Assembly: GCA_001313365.1 (NCBI GenBank)
Contig: BBFS01000162.1
Span: forward strand, 1 to 5,541
Source of the DNA: Paenarthrobacter nitroguajacolicus JCM 14115
Lineage (GTDB): Bacteria > Actinomycetota > Actinomycetes > Actinomycetales > Micrococcaceae
Direction: 5' to 3'
Length of the DNA: 5,541 nt
This document shows positions 1 to 5,541 of this stretch, piece after piece. Position 1 is the first letter of the stretch. Each line of letters begins with the position of its first letter. Made by a program: the position numbers and the translations under genes. Below the pieces are notes generated by a model. The model worked only from the letters and a program-made list of their open reading frames with translations. It was not told the origin of the DNA and did not search any database.

Positions 1-982
1 TTCGGCAACGAGGCGCGAGGCCGCAGCCAGGGCATGCCCGTAGTCCAGGCCGCTCAGTGTTGCTGCCGAAGTCAGCGAGGCCGAGCGTCCAAGGACAGCC
101 ACGGCACGCGCAAGCGCAAGCGCGTTTTTGCCCATCGTCATAAGGCGGAGCATCACCGTCTTCGCGATGGACTCGGGAGCAGGATCGAGCTCCAGGCCGG
201 CAGCGGACGTCATCGATTTCGCGAGTTCGCCGAGGAGGAACGGATTTCCCCCCCTGGTGGCACTCCAGTAGCGCTCGACCTCCTCGGCTGGATGCTCATG
301 CTCTGGCATCAGTGTCTGAAGAAGGCGGGCCACCGCTGCACGGCTGAGCTCGTTGGGACGCAGCACCGTGTCGGCCTGTAGTGAAAGTCGCGTCACCAAC
401 TCGCTCTCACTCGCCGGATCTCCCGTGCGCAGAGCGCAGACCAGTGCCACGGGCAGATCGTCGAGCCGCTGCACAAGGTACAGAAGGAAACGGAGCGACA
501 GGTCATCTCCCCACTGCAGGTCATCGGCAACGAGGACAACGGGACGGAGCTGAGCGAGGTTGAAGACCAACCCGTACAGCCCTTGAACGATCTGGGACTC
601 GTCGGCGAGCGTGTGGGAGTCATCAGCCCCTGTGGGCCGGAACAGCGATTCCGCTCGCCCGGCGTGTCCACGGAACAGAGCTCGGGACTCCTCTTCGCTG
701 AGTTTTGCCACGCGCTTGCTCAGCAGCCGCCGAACCAGACCGAATGGGTAATCGCGTTCCAGCTCCCCCGCCCGTGGTGGTCAGGACGTCGGCGCCGCTT
801 GCCATGGCAAGTTCGGTGGTAGCGGCGAGCAGTCTGGATTTTCCGATGCCGCTCGGCCCTTCGATGACGACAGTGTGACCGGAACCATTCACGCTTGATT
901 CGATCACCTGTCCGAGCCTCTGCATTTCGGCTTCGCGCTCGAAAAGCGGTGCAGCACTGCTCGCAGCCGCGAAACTAGGCAC
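1..982 (-). CDS. LuxR/LAL-family ATPase transcriptional regulator, N-terminal part, one frameshift
   Basis: Large ATP-binding LuxR (LAL/MalT-like) regulator, running off the left edge, so the expected C-terminal helix-turn-helix is not visible. The start is GTG at 982-980, with AGGA six bases upstream (989-992) and an in-frame stop a few codons before it. Residues 42-49 form a Walker A loop, GPSGIGKS (nt 836-859). After a frame change the open frame runs without a stop from about 768 to base 1. It contains the family-typical stretch GELERDYPFGLVRRLL, a Walker B-like VVLVADDLQW and an RGGNPFLLGEL segment. The frame changes at the five-C run 765-769. One base fewer joins the two halves exactly; read as given, the protein stops after 119 residues. 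The seven-C run 248-254 gives RGGNPF where RGNPF is usual. It lies downstream of the catabolic operon in the same direction and may regulate it (inference). Confidence 0.85.
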
Positions 983-1015
983 TGTCGGTCCTGTCGCCGG
1001 GCTTCATTTGCCCTG

Positions 1016-1044
1016 ATCTTAACACTGATTACCTCAGATGTGGT
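1016..1044 (-). promoter_or_regulatory. possible promoter of the LuxR-type regulator gene
   Basis: On the minus strand TAAGAT (1021-1016) resembles a -10 box. It is preceded, after a 17-base spacer, by ACCACA (1044-1039), which matches only the last three bases of the TTGACA consensus. The -10 lies 33 bases upstream of the GTG start, which is a reasonable leader length. The upstream element falls inside the tandem decamer repeat. The match is weak and the call rests mainly on position. Confidence 0.3.
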
Positions 1045-1055
1045 GAGATGTCGTG
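1036..1055. repeat. tandem decamer repeat, possible operator
   Basis: Two adjacent ten-base units, AGATGTGGTG and AGATGTCGTG, differ at one position. The period equals about one DNA helix turn. A related octamer GATGTGGT recurs at 1102-1109, next to the enolase stop codon. The repeat sits just upstream of the regulator gene and overlaps its possible -35 region, so a protein-binding site is plausible but unproven. Confidence 0.35.
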
Positions 1056-1073
1056 TGATTGAAAGGCCGTCGC

Positions 1074-1093
1074 GGACCCCTAACAGGGGGTCT
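1074..1093 (-). terminator. small hairpin after the enolase gene, weak terminator candidate
   Basis: GACCCC (1075-1080) and GGGGTC (1087-1092) are perfect inverted repeats around a six-base loop, with a possible extra G-U pair outside. The hairpin begins about 15 bases past the enolase stop codon. No T-tract follows on the minus strand, so it is a poor intrinsic terminator. It may instead be an mRNA 3'-end or stability element. Confidence 0.35.
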
Positions 1094-1107
1094 ACCATGC
1101 GATGTGG

Positions 1108-2427
1108 TCAGGCACGGGCGGACGCGCCGGAGTTGGCAGCGAGAGTGCCGCGACCTGCGTAGTCCGCTCCGTCGCCCAGCCTTGCCTCGATGGCCAGGAG
1201 CCGGTTCCACTTGCTGGTCCGCTCGGACCTCATTGTCGAACCCACCTTGATCTGGCCAGTCCCCCACCCAACAGCCAGATCGGAGAGCCAGCTGTCCTCC
1301 GTTTCACCAGAGCGTGCGGAGAGGACGGTCGCCAGCCCGGCGGAGTGGGCGAGATCGACGACCTCACGGGCATCGCTCAGCGTACCGATTTGATTGGGCT
1401 TGACCAGGACAGCATTCGCGGCACCAAGCTGGATTCCTGTGCCGACTCGATGTTTGTTCGTGCAGAAGAGATCGTCACCGAGCAGCTGGATTCCCGACAG
1501 TGCTTCGGTGGCGAGAACCCATCCCTCCCAATCGTCTTCGGCGAGGACGTCCTCCATGGAGACGATCGGGAAACTGGCAGCCCATTCCTGCAGCTCTTTG
1601 ATGAGCCCGGCCGCCGAGATATCGCGGTCCTCAGCGGCCAGCCGATAATCGCCGCGGTGCGGGTTGTAAAATTGCGTGGCCGCAATATCGATGGCGATCC
1701 CGACGTCTTCGCCAAGTGCATAACCCGCCCTCTCGATCCCTCTGGACACAGCCTCCAGCGCCGCGCGGTTTGTCGGCAGCACAGGTCCCAGGCCACCCTC
1801 ATCGGCGATAAGCGCGACGGAATGACCGCCGTCCTCAAGCACCCGGGCTGTCGCGGCCCGCACGTTCCAGGCCACCTCGATTGCTTCTGCGAAGCTCGAT
1901 GCAGTGAGAGGAACCACCAGAAAGTCCTGCACGTCGATGGATCGGCCTGCGTGGGCCCCTCCCGAGATGATGTTCACCATCGGCAGCGGCAACAGCGGTC
2001 GTGTCCCTGGTCGGGCCGCTGCGGCGTAGAGCGGCTGACCATCCGCAGCAGCTGCGGCTTGAGCGGAGGCCACAGACAGCGCGAGCACGGCGTTCGCGCC
2101 GAGGCGGGCCAGGGAGTCATCGCCAGAGGCCTGTCGGAGGGATTCGTCGACGCGAGACTGCTCGCTTGCGTCCAAACCTATGATTGCACGGGCAAGCTCC
2201 CCGTTTGCGTTCACCACGGCCCCGGCGACTCCGCGGCCACCATATCGGGTCCCGCCGTCGCGTAACTCGCTGGCCTCGTGGGTGCCGGTGGAAGCGCCGG
2301 ACGGGACAATGACGGATCCCCCCCGTGCACCGCCGGCGAGAGTGATCTCCGCGGCGACGGTCGGGGTGCCGCGGGAATCAAGGGCTTCCCACGCGAAAAC
2401 GTCGGCGATTGCTCGTTTAGAGGTCAT
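1108..2427 (-). CDS. enolase (phosphopyruvate hydratase) paralogue
   Basis: A 439-residue enolase-superfamily protein, the only complete gene here in one unbroken frame. Enolases interconvert 2-phosphoglycerate and phosphoenolpyruvate in the cytoplasm using Mg2+. Visible are the mobile loop PSGASTG (42-48), H159 in GGAHAG, E210 in ADEGG, metal ligands D247, E292 (SMEDVLAEDDW) and D318 (LGDDLF), catalytic Lys K343 (VKPNQIGTL), phosphate-binding R372 and S373, and K394 (GQIKVGS). Departures from standard enolases are Asp168 where Glu is usual (VQDF), Ala371 where the SHRSGE histidine is usual, and an extra glycine in ARGGS at the seven-C run 2318-2324. The start ATG overlaps the kinase stop as ATGA. 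The operon setting and the divergence suggest a paralogue with a specialised substrate, not the housekeeping enolase. A carboxyphosphonoenolpyruvate-synthase-like role, as for the enolase homologue of phosphinothricin biosynthesis, is an alternative. Confidence 0.9.
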   Translation of the reverse strand: MTSKRAIADVFAWEALDSRGTPTVAAEITLAGGARGGSVIVPSGASTGTHEASELRDGGTRYGGRGVAGAVVNANGELARAIIGLDASEQSRVDESLRQASGDDSLARLGANAVLALSVASAQAAAAADGQPLYAAAARPGTRPLLPLPMVNIISGGAHAGRSIDVQDFLVVPLTASSFAEAIEVAWNVRAATARVLEDGGHSVALIADEGGLGPVLPTNRAALEAVSRGIERAGYALGEDVGIAIDIAATQFYNPHRGDYRLAAEDRDISAAGLIKELQEWAASFPIVSMEDVLAEDDWEGWVLATEALSGIQLLGDDLFCTNKHRVGTGIQLGAANAVLVKPNQIGTLSDAREVVDLAHSAGLATVLSARSGETEDSWLSDLAVGWGTGQIKVGSTMRSERTSKWNRLLAIEARLGDGADYAGRGTLAANSGASARA

Positions 2428-3443
2428 GACAGGGCCTTCCAGATGTGGAACATTGACAATTCGGGAGTCTCGAGAAGTCGGAGTGCGGTCGAGCGCCCGC
2501 GATCGCGTGCGTCGTCGTTCAGATAGGAGACCGGCGACTTGCCGTCGATCCGCGCGAGGACCAGGCAGACGATGTGGCGGGCAAGATATGTTTCGTCCCA
2601 GTCGGTGTTCGACTGCAATTCAACAGAGCGGTAGCTGGCAAGGAAGGTCTCAGATAACTGCCGGAAACCGTCAGTCAGATCAGGACGGTGCAGCGCTTTG
2701 CATGCGAGGTGGCTCACGAGGAATGCCAGATCGAATACCGGGTCGCCGTAGTGTGCGACCTCCCAGTCGATCACCCAGGTCGAGGTCGGCCCCCCCCTGA
2801 GGATATTTTTGGGAGAGAAGTCGCCGTGAACGAGGCACTTTTGGGAGGTGAGCATGCGTTCTGCCGTCGAGAGTATTGCGTCGGCTACCTGCGGATGCTG
2901 TCGTGCAGTCCAACGGTAGAAGGGGTCGATCCGGAGTTGATCGAACGCTTCGAGCGATCCGAATTGTGATCGAATATCGGGGGGGCTGTGCCGGGTGTCG
3001 GCGTGCCATCTTGCGAGAACTTGTCCGAGGAGCGCTGCGGTATCGACGTCAAGGACTCCTTCCAGCAGCTCGCTCTTCCACTCGTGGGCTCCGTCTTCGG
3101 CGAAGCCGATGACCACGATTCGGGACTCAGCGTCCACGTCCAGTACCGGGGGGGAACGCGTGCCGGCTGAAGTGCTGCGGCAATCTCCAGAGCCGCCGCT
3201 TCTGCCAAGACCCGGTCAGTCCGCGTACCATTCCTCGGCGACACGCAGACGTGAGAGTGCACGCTTCACCACGACATGCACATCTTCACCCGTGACCGCC
3301 AGTACGTCGTTGGATACTCCGCCGGAGAGCCGGGTCACGGTGGCGTTCGGGTCATTCATGACTCCTCTCCGGATCAGGTGATCTATGACCGAGCGGAAGC
3401 CGTCGGTCGCCTCGAATGGCGCTATATTGACTCCGTCCATCAT
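2424..3443 (-). CDS. APH/methylthioribose-kinase-like phosphotransferase, frameshifted
   Basis: Aminoglycoside-phosphotransferase-fold small-molecule kinase, about 339 residues once rejoined. Read in order: a glycine-rich nucleotide loop LSGGVSND, a lysine-bearing strand VVVKRALSRLRVAEEWYAD that recalls methylthioribose kinases, the catalytic loop HGDFSPKN (Asp codon 2820-2822, Asn 2805-2807), and the metal-binding VIDWE (Asp codon 2766-2768) followed by AHYGDPVFDLAF. The frame breaks twice. Near 3216-3230 one base too many (or two too few) separates EEWYAD from RVLAEAAALE. At the seven-G run 3148-3154, five or eight bases would restore VPPVLDVD. The runs 2979-2985 and 2790-2797 keep frame but may add one residue each. 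Start ATG 3443 overlaps the dehydrogenase stop (ATGA), and the stop overlaps the enolase start. The phosphate acceptor is unknown. Between a hydroxyacid dehydrogenase and an enolase, a glycerate-kinase-like role on a 2-hydroxyacid is my inference. Confidence 0.85.
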
Positions 3444-4449
3444 CGACTCCTGACTTCGCGACGCAGCCGGCCATCCGTAAGGACGGACTCGTTGACCACG
3501 GATGAAGGAAGCCGTCCGTCGAGGACGGCTGCGACGTTCTCGGCAGCGGTTCTCTGGAGGTCTTGGACCGCTTCGATGGAGTTGAAGGCGGCGTGCGGGG
3601 GGGTAATGAGGGCCCGCTCGGAACGGAGAATTGTGTCATTCGGTGATGGGGGGGGCTCGGCCTCGAGTACGTCCAGGGCGGCCCCCCCCGAGGCGGCCTG
3701 AGTCGAGGGCGGCCGCTAAGGCGGCCTGGTCTACGAGGCCGCCCCCCCTGGACGTGTTGACCAGCAACGCGTCGTCTTTCATGAGGCGATTTCCGTCGCG
3801 CCGATGAGATGACGAGTCTGTGGCGAGAGTGGCGCATGGAGAGAGACGACGTCGGCTGAACGCAGCAGCTCCTCTAGCGAGGCAGTGAACCGGACGACGC
3901 CGTCGGAGGCGGCACCCGTGCGTGAGGGCGAGTAGGCGATGACCTCGTATCCGAAGGCCGCGGCGCGGACCGCGACCTCCTTCGCGATGCTTCCGTACCC
4001 GACTAGGCCGAACGTTTTTCCCTTCAGGCGGCGCATGGGGCCAGCGACTGTGTTGTCCCATCCAGCGTTGTTGACTGCTGAAGCAAGAGCTGGGACGCGC
4101 CGGGCGTGGGAGAGCACGAGGGCCATGGTGTGGTCGGCGACCTCAGGTGTGCAGAAGTGAGGCACGTTGCTGACGATGATTCCCAGGTCTGTAGCGGTGG
4201 GAACATCGATATTGTCGACTCCGACCCCCCCATAGCGGGCCACAGTGGAACACTTCGTCGCCGCCTTGAGACTGTCCCGGTCAATGGCTTCCAGCACACC
4301 ATGATGCGTCCACGGTGGGGGGCGAGCCGAAGTAGTTCCTCTTCGGCACCGGTGTCGGCGACCACGAGTTCGGCACCTGCTCGCTGTAGCACACTTCTCT
4401 CGATGTCGAGAGTGGGCCATGCGTAGTCGACAATCAGAACGCGTGTCAT
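3440..4449 (-). CDS. D-isomer-specific 2-hydroxyacid dehydrogenase (CtBP/phosphoglycerate dehydrogenase-like), frameshifted
   Basis: NAD(P)-dependent dehydrogenase interconverting a 2-oxo acid and a D-2-hydroxy acid, about 336 codons as expected for the family. It starts MTRVLIVDYAWPTLD at ATG 4449. Then follow ARYGGVGVDNID, CTPEVADHTMAL, the nucleotide-binding GLVGYGSIA (3983-4009, a GxGxxA variant common in CtBP-like members) and the catalytic Arg in NTSRG (codon 3747-3749), Glu in EPP (3656-3658) and His in PHAAF (3593-3595). The protein is spread over three frames. One base is missing near 3787-3792 (IA|LMKDDALL), one is extra in the C run 3682-3689 (GRLGG|AALDV), and the 4280-4325 region seems to carry three indels. 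Three seven-base runs add a residue: ARY[G]GVG (4225-4231), SRG[G]GLVD (3742-3748), TP[P]HAAF (3597-3603). Both ends overlap neighbours by ATGA. Closest roles are hydroxypyruvate/glyoxylate reductase-like, but phosphonoformaldehyde-type oxidation is an alternative. Confidence 0.88.
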
Positions 4450-5175
4450 TTGGTTTCCTCGTCTCGTGCCAGGAATTCGATCGCCGCGGAACGGAAATCG
4501 CGGGCATAGGGTGTTCCGACGTGGTCAATGCCGGGAAGGCGGATCATCGTCGCGTTCGGCAGCGCCGCGACCAGGGGGGGCCTGGGATCTCCGGCGATGG
4601 GGTCCAGGTCGCCCACGGCGACGAGCACTGGGACCTCAATCGCGGCAACCTGATCCCGGGTAAGGGGGCGTCGATTCCCGGCGCATGCACGCGGCGAGGG
4701 CAAGTACATCATTGCCGGACGCAAACGCCATGGCGGCGAGGTCCCTGACCCGTTCCGGAACGGCATCGCTGAGCCGTGCTCCATGCTGTCGGCGACCATG
4801 CCGACCCGCTCGGGCCGAAAGACGTTCTCTCCGACCCCCCCCGAGACTATGATCCTGCGGAATCGATGCGGCATGCGCGCCGCCAGTGCGAGGGTGATCT
4901 TCGCGCCCATCGAGAAACCGATGACATCGATCTGATTGTGGCCCTCGAAGGCTTTCGCCGTGTGAGAAGCGATGTCGACGTATGCAGCCGGGTCGTGGGG
5001 GGGCGCCGAGGCGTCGCCGTGCCCGAGCAGGTCGATCGCATGGGGCTGAAGCCGCGATTTCGCAGCTCCTCACTCCAGCGAAACGGAGCCCACGTGGTCC
5101 GGGCCGATCCTGACCATCCATGAAGGAGGAACACTGGCCGCGGCGGGGTGGGTGGCTTTCGTTGCGTTTCGTCAT
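4446..5175 (-). CDS. alpha/beta-fold hydrolase, frameshifted
   Basis: Serine hydrolase of the alpha/beta fold, about 243 residues when rejoined, slightly short for the family. Visible are the oxyanion segment VFLLHGWSGS (His codon 5120-5122), a DLLGHG strand, the nucleophile elbow GFSMG (Ser codon 4911-4913), the acid Asp in VGDLDPI (4602-4610) and the catalytic His in GIDHVG (4521-4523). The chosen start is ATG 5175 with GAAGGAAG five bases upstream. Four indels split it: one base missing near 5135-5150, one missing at the CCCC 5042-5045 (a fifth C gives GFSPHAIDLLGHG), one missing near 4771-4778, and one extra in the G run 4664-4668. Its stop overlaps the dehydrogenase start as ATGA. Next to a ring-cleavage dioxygenase it could hydrolyse a meta-cleavage product (C-C bond), an ester or a lactone. 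The sequence alone does not decide. Confidence 0.82.
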
Positions 5176-5180
5176 CGATT

Positions 5181-5188
5181 CTTCCTTC
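5181..5188 (-). promoter_or_regulatory. ribosome binding site deciding the hydrolase start
   Basis: GAAGGAAG on the minus strand lies five bases before ATG 5175. This favours that ATG although it is out of frame with the conserved VFLLHGW segment. The frame holding that segment offers no good start upstream of GTG 5134, and that GTG would remove the first strand. I therefore infer a one-base loss between the ATG and 5134. Confidence 0.6.
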
Positions 5189-5207
5189 GAGGCCACTGAA
5201 AACTGCA

Positions 5208-5238
5208 GGGGGGCCGGCCGTGCAGTGGCCGGCCCCCC
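5208..5238 (-). terminator. strong GC hairpin between dioxygenase and hydrolase genes
   Basis: GGGGGGCCGGCC (5208-5219) and GGCCGGCCCCCC (5227-5238) form a perfect 12-bp stem around a seven-base loop. On the minus strand it begins 8 bases after the dioxygenase stop and is followed by TGCAGTTTTC, a weak T-tract. Only about 30 bases lie between the hairpin and the hydrolase start, which leaves little room for a separate promoter. It may be a leaky terminator/attenuator or a processing and stability hairpin inside one longer operon. Confidence 0.7.
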
Positions 5239-5246
5239 CCGATTGA

Positions 5247-5541
5247 CTACATGATCCGGGTCAGGTGCTCCGCATCCGGCTCGTCCTGGGGCGCGTGCTC
5301 GACGTGAGGCGTACCGTCCGTGAGGAAGTTCGGTGACATCGGCTGGCCGATCCAGACGAGAGCGTCGTCGGCCTGGTCCAAATCCCATACTGTGACGTCC
5401 GGGATCGTCGGGTCGAGGTCGAGGACCTGGTATCCGCCGGTGTAGAGCTCGATCCGGTTTCCACCGGGCTCACGCACGTAGTAGAACCAGTTCTCTCCAC
5501 CGCCGTGCTTGCCCAGACCGGCTTCAGCTTTGACACCGTGC
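5247..5541 (-). CDS. extradiol dioxygenase, catechol 2,3-dioxygenase type (C-terminal fragment)
   Basis: C-terminal 97 or so residues of a vicinal-oxygen-chelate extradiol dioxygenase; the start lies beyond the right edge. These Fe(II) enzymes open catechol rings next to the two hydroxyls. In the stretch from GKHGG to RIELYTGGY, spacing from the His matches the Pseudomonas catechol 2,3-dioxygenase: His (His246 equivalent), Tyr nine residues on (Tyr255), Glu nineteen on (the metal ligand Glu265). The ending VWIGQPMSPNFLTDGTP is also family-like. The gene ends in TAG at 5249-5247, followed at once by the GC hairpin. No frame break is visible in this part. The substrate (catechol, an alkylcatechol or a fused-ring diol) cannot be read from the C-terminus. 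Confidence 0.88.
   Translation of the reverse strand, partial: HGVKAEAGLGKHGGGENWFYYVREPGGNRIELYTGGYQVLDLDPTIPDVTVWDLDQADDALVWIGQPMSPNFLTDGTPHVEHAPQDEPDAEHLTRIM

Noticed and set aside
1102..2265. Long plus-strand open frame of 387 codons
   Set aside because: It is antisense to the enolase gene, whose motifs are unmistakable on the minus strand. The plus-strand translation shows no recognisable domain and is a typical GC-rich shadow.
2180..2800. Plus-strand open frame of 206 codons across the enolase/kinase junction
   Set aside because: It is arginine-, serine- and proline-rich shadow sequence opposite two supported genes, with no motif or plausible ribosome binding site.
3440..4449. Programmed ribosomal frameshifting in the dehydrogenase
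   Set aside because: At least three net frame changes of both signs would be needed in one gene, without a recurring slippery site and stimulator.
5202..5238. H-type pseudoknot formed by the hairpin loop and the adjoining TGCAGT
   Set aside because: With no linker bases the second strand would have to span a 12-bp stem, which is sterically unlikely. A mutually exclusive hairpin is the better reading.
248..5240. Phase-variable contingency tracts as the explanation of the G/C runs
   Set aside because: Runs occur in almost every gene, including metabolic enzymes with no reason to switch. Many are in frame, and several frame breaks lie outside long runs. A general indel or basecalling problem explains more.
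4636..5388. Minus-strand 250-codon open frame spanning the hairpin
   Set aside because: Only its stretch between about 4668 and 4775, and a few residues after ATG 5175, belong to the hydrolase. The rest is out-of-frame sequence, and its upstream part reads through the hairpin and the dioxygenase end.

Overview
The window is GC-rich DNA in which every gene I can support lies on the minus strand. The layout fits a high-GC actinobacterium: a LuxR/LAL-type ATPase regulator beside catabolic genes, tightly packed ORFs, and GTG as well as ATG starts. I cannot name a genus. No tRNA, rRNA, CRISPR array, insertion sequence or origin was seen.

In transcription order (right to left) the window holds: (1) the C-terminal end of an extradiol catechol-2,3-dioxygenase-type enzyme (5541-5247); (2) a 12-bp GC hairpin between genes (5208-5238); (3) an alpha/beta hydrolase (5175-4446); (4) a D-2-hydroxyacid dehydrogenase (4449-3440); (5) an APH/methylthioribose-kinase-like phosphotransferase (3443-2424); (6) an enolase paralogue (2427-1108). 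Genes 3 to 6 are joined by three successive 4-bp ATGA stop/start overlaps, so they form one translationally coupled operon. After a 125-bp gap with a small hairpin, a tandem decamer and a possible promoter comes (7) the N-terminal two thirds or so of a LuxR-family ATPase regulator (982 to beyond base 1).

The most striking property is the reading-frame damage. The regulator, hydrolase, dehydrogenase and kinase are each split across frames by one-base (or two-base) indels. Family-typical residues continue on both sides of every break, so the full proteins can be reconstructed. I count about twelve indels. The window also has 14 G or C runs of 7-8 bases but only two of six and four of five. At several 7-base runs the protein carries one extra residue inside an otherwise near-invariant motif, as if a run of four had gained three. 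The simplest reading is systematic homopolymer and indel error in the sequence. True decay or hypermutable tracts remain possible.

Functionally, a 2-hydroxyacid dehydrogenase, a small-molecule kinase and an enolase paralogue in one operon resemble the three steps hydroxypyruvate -> D-glycerate -> 2-phosphoglycerate -> PEP. I infer a module that turns a 2-oxo acid into a phosphoenol acid, possibly fed by the hydrolase and the ring-cleavage dioxygenase. The substrate is unknown. A phosphonate-type role for the enolase homologue is an alternative.
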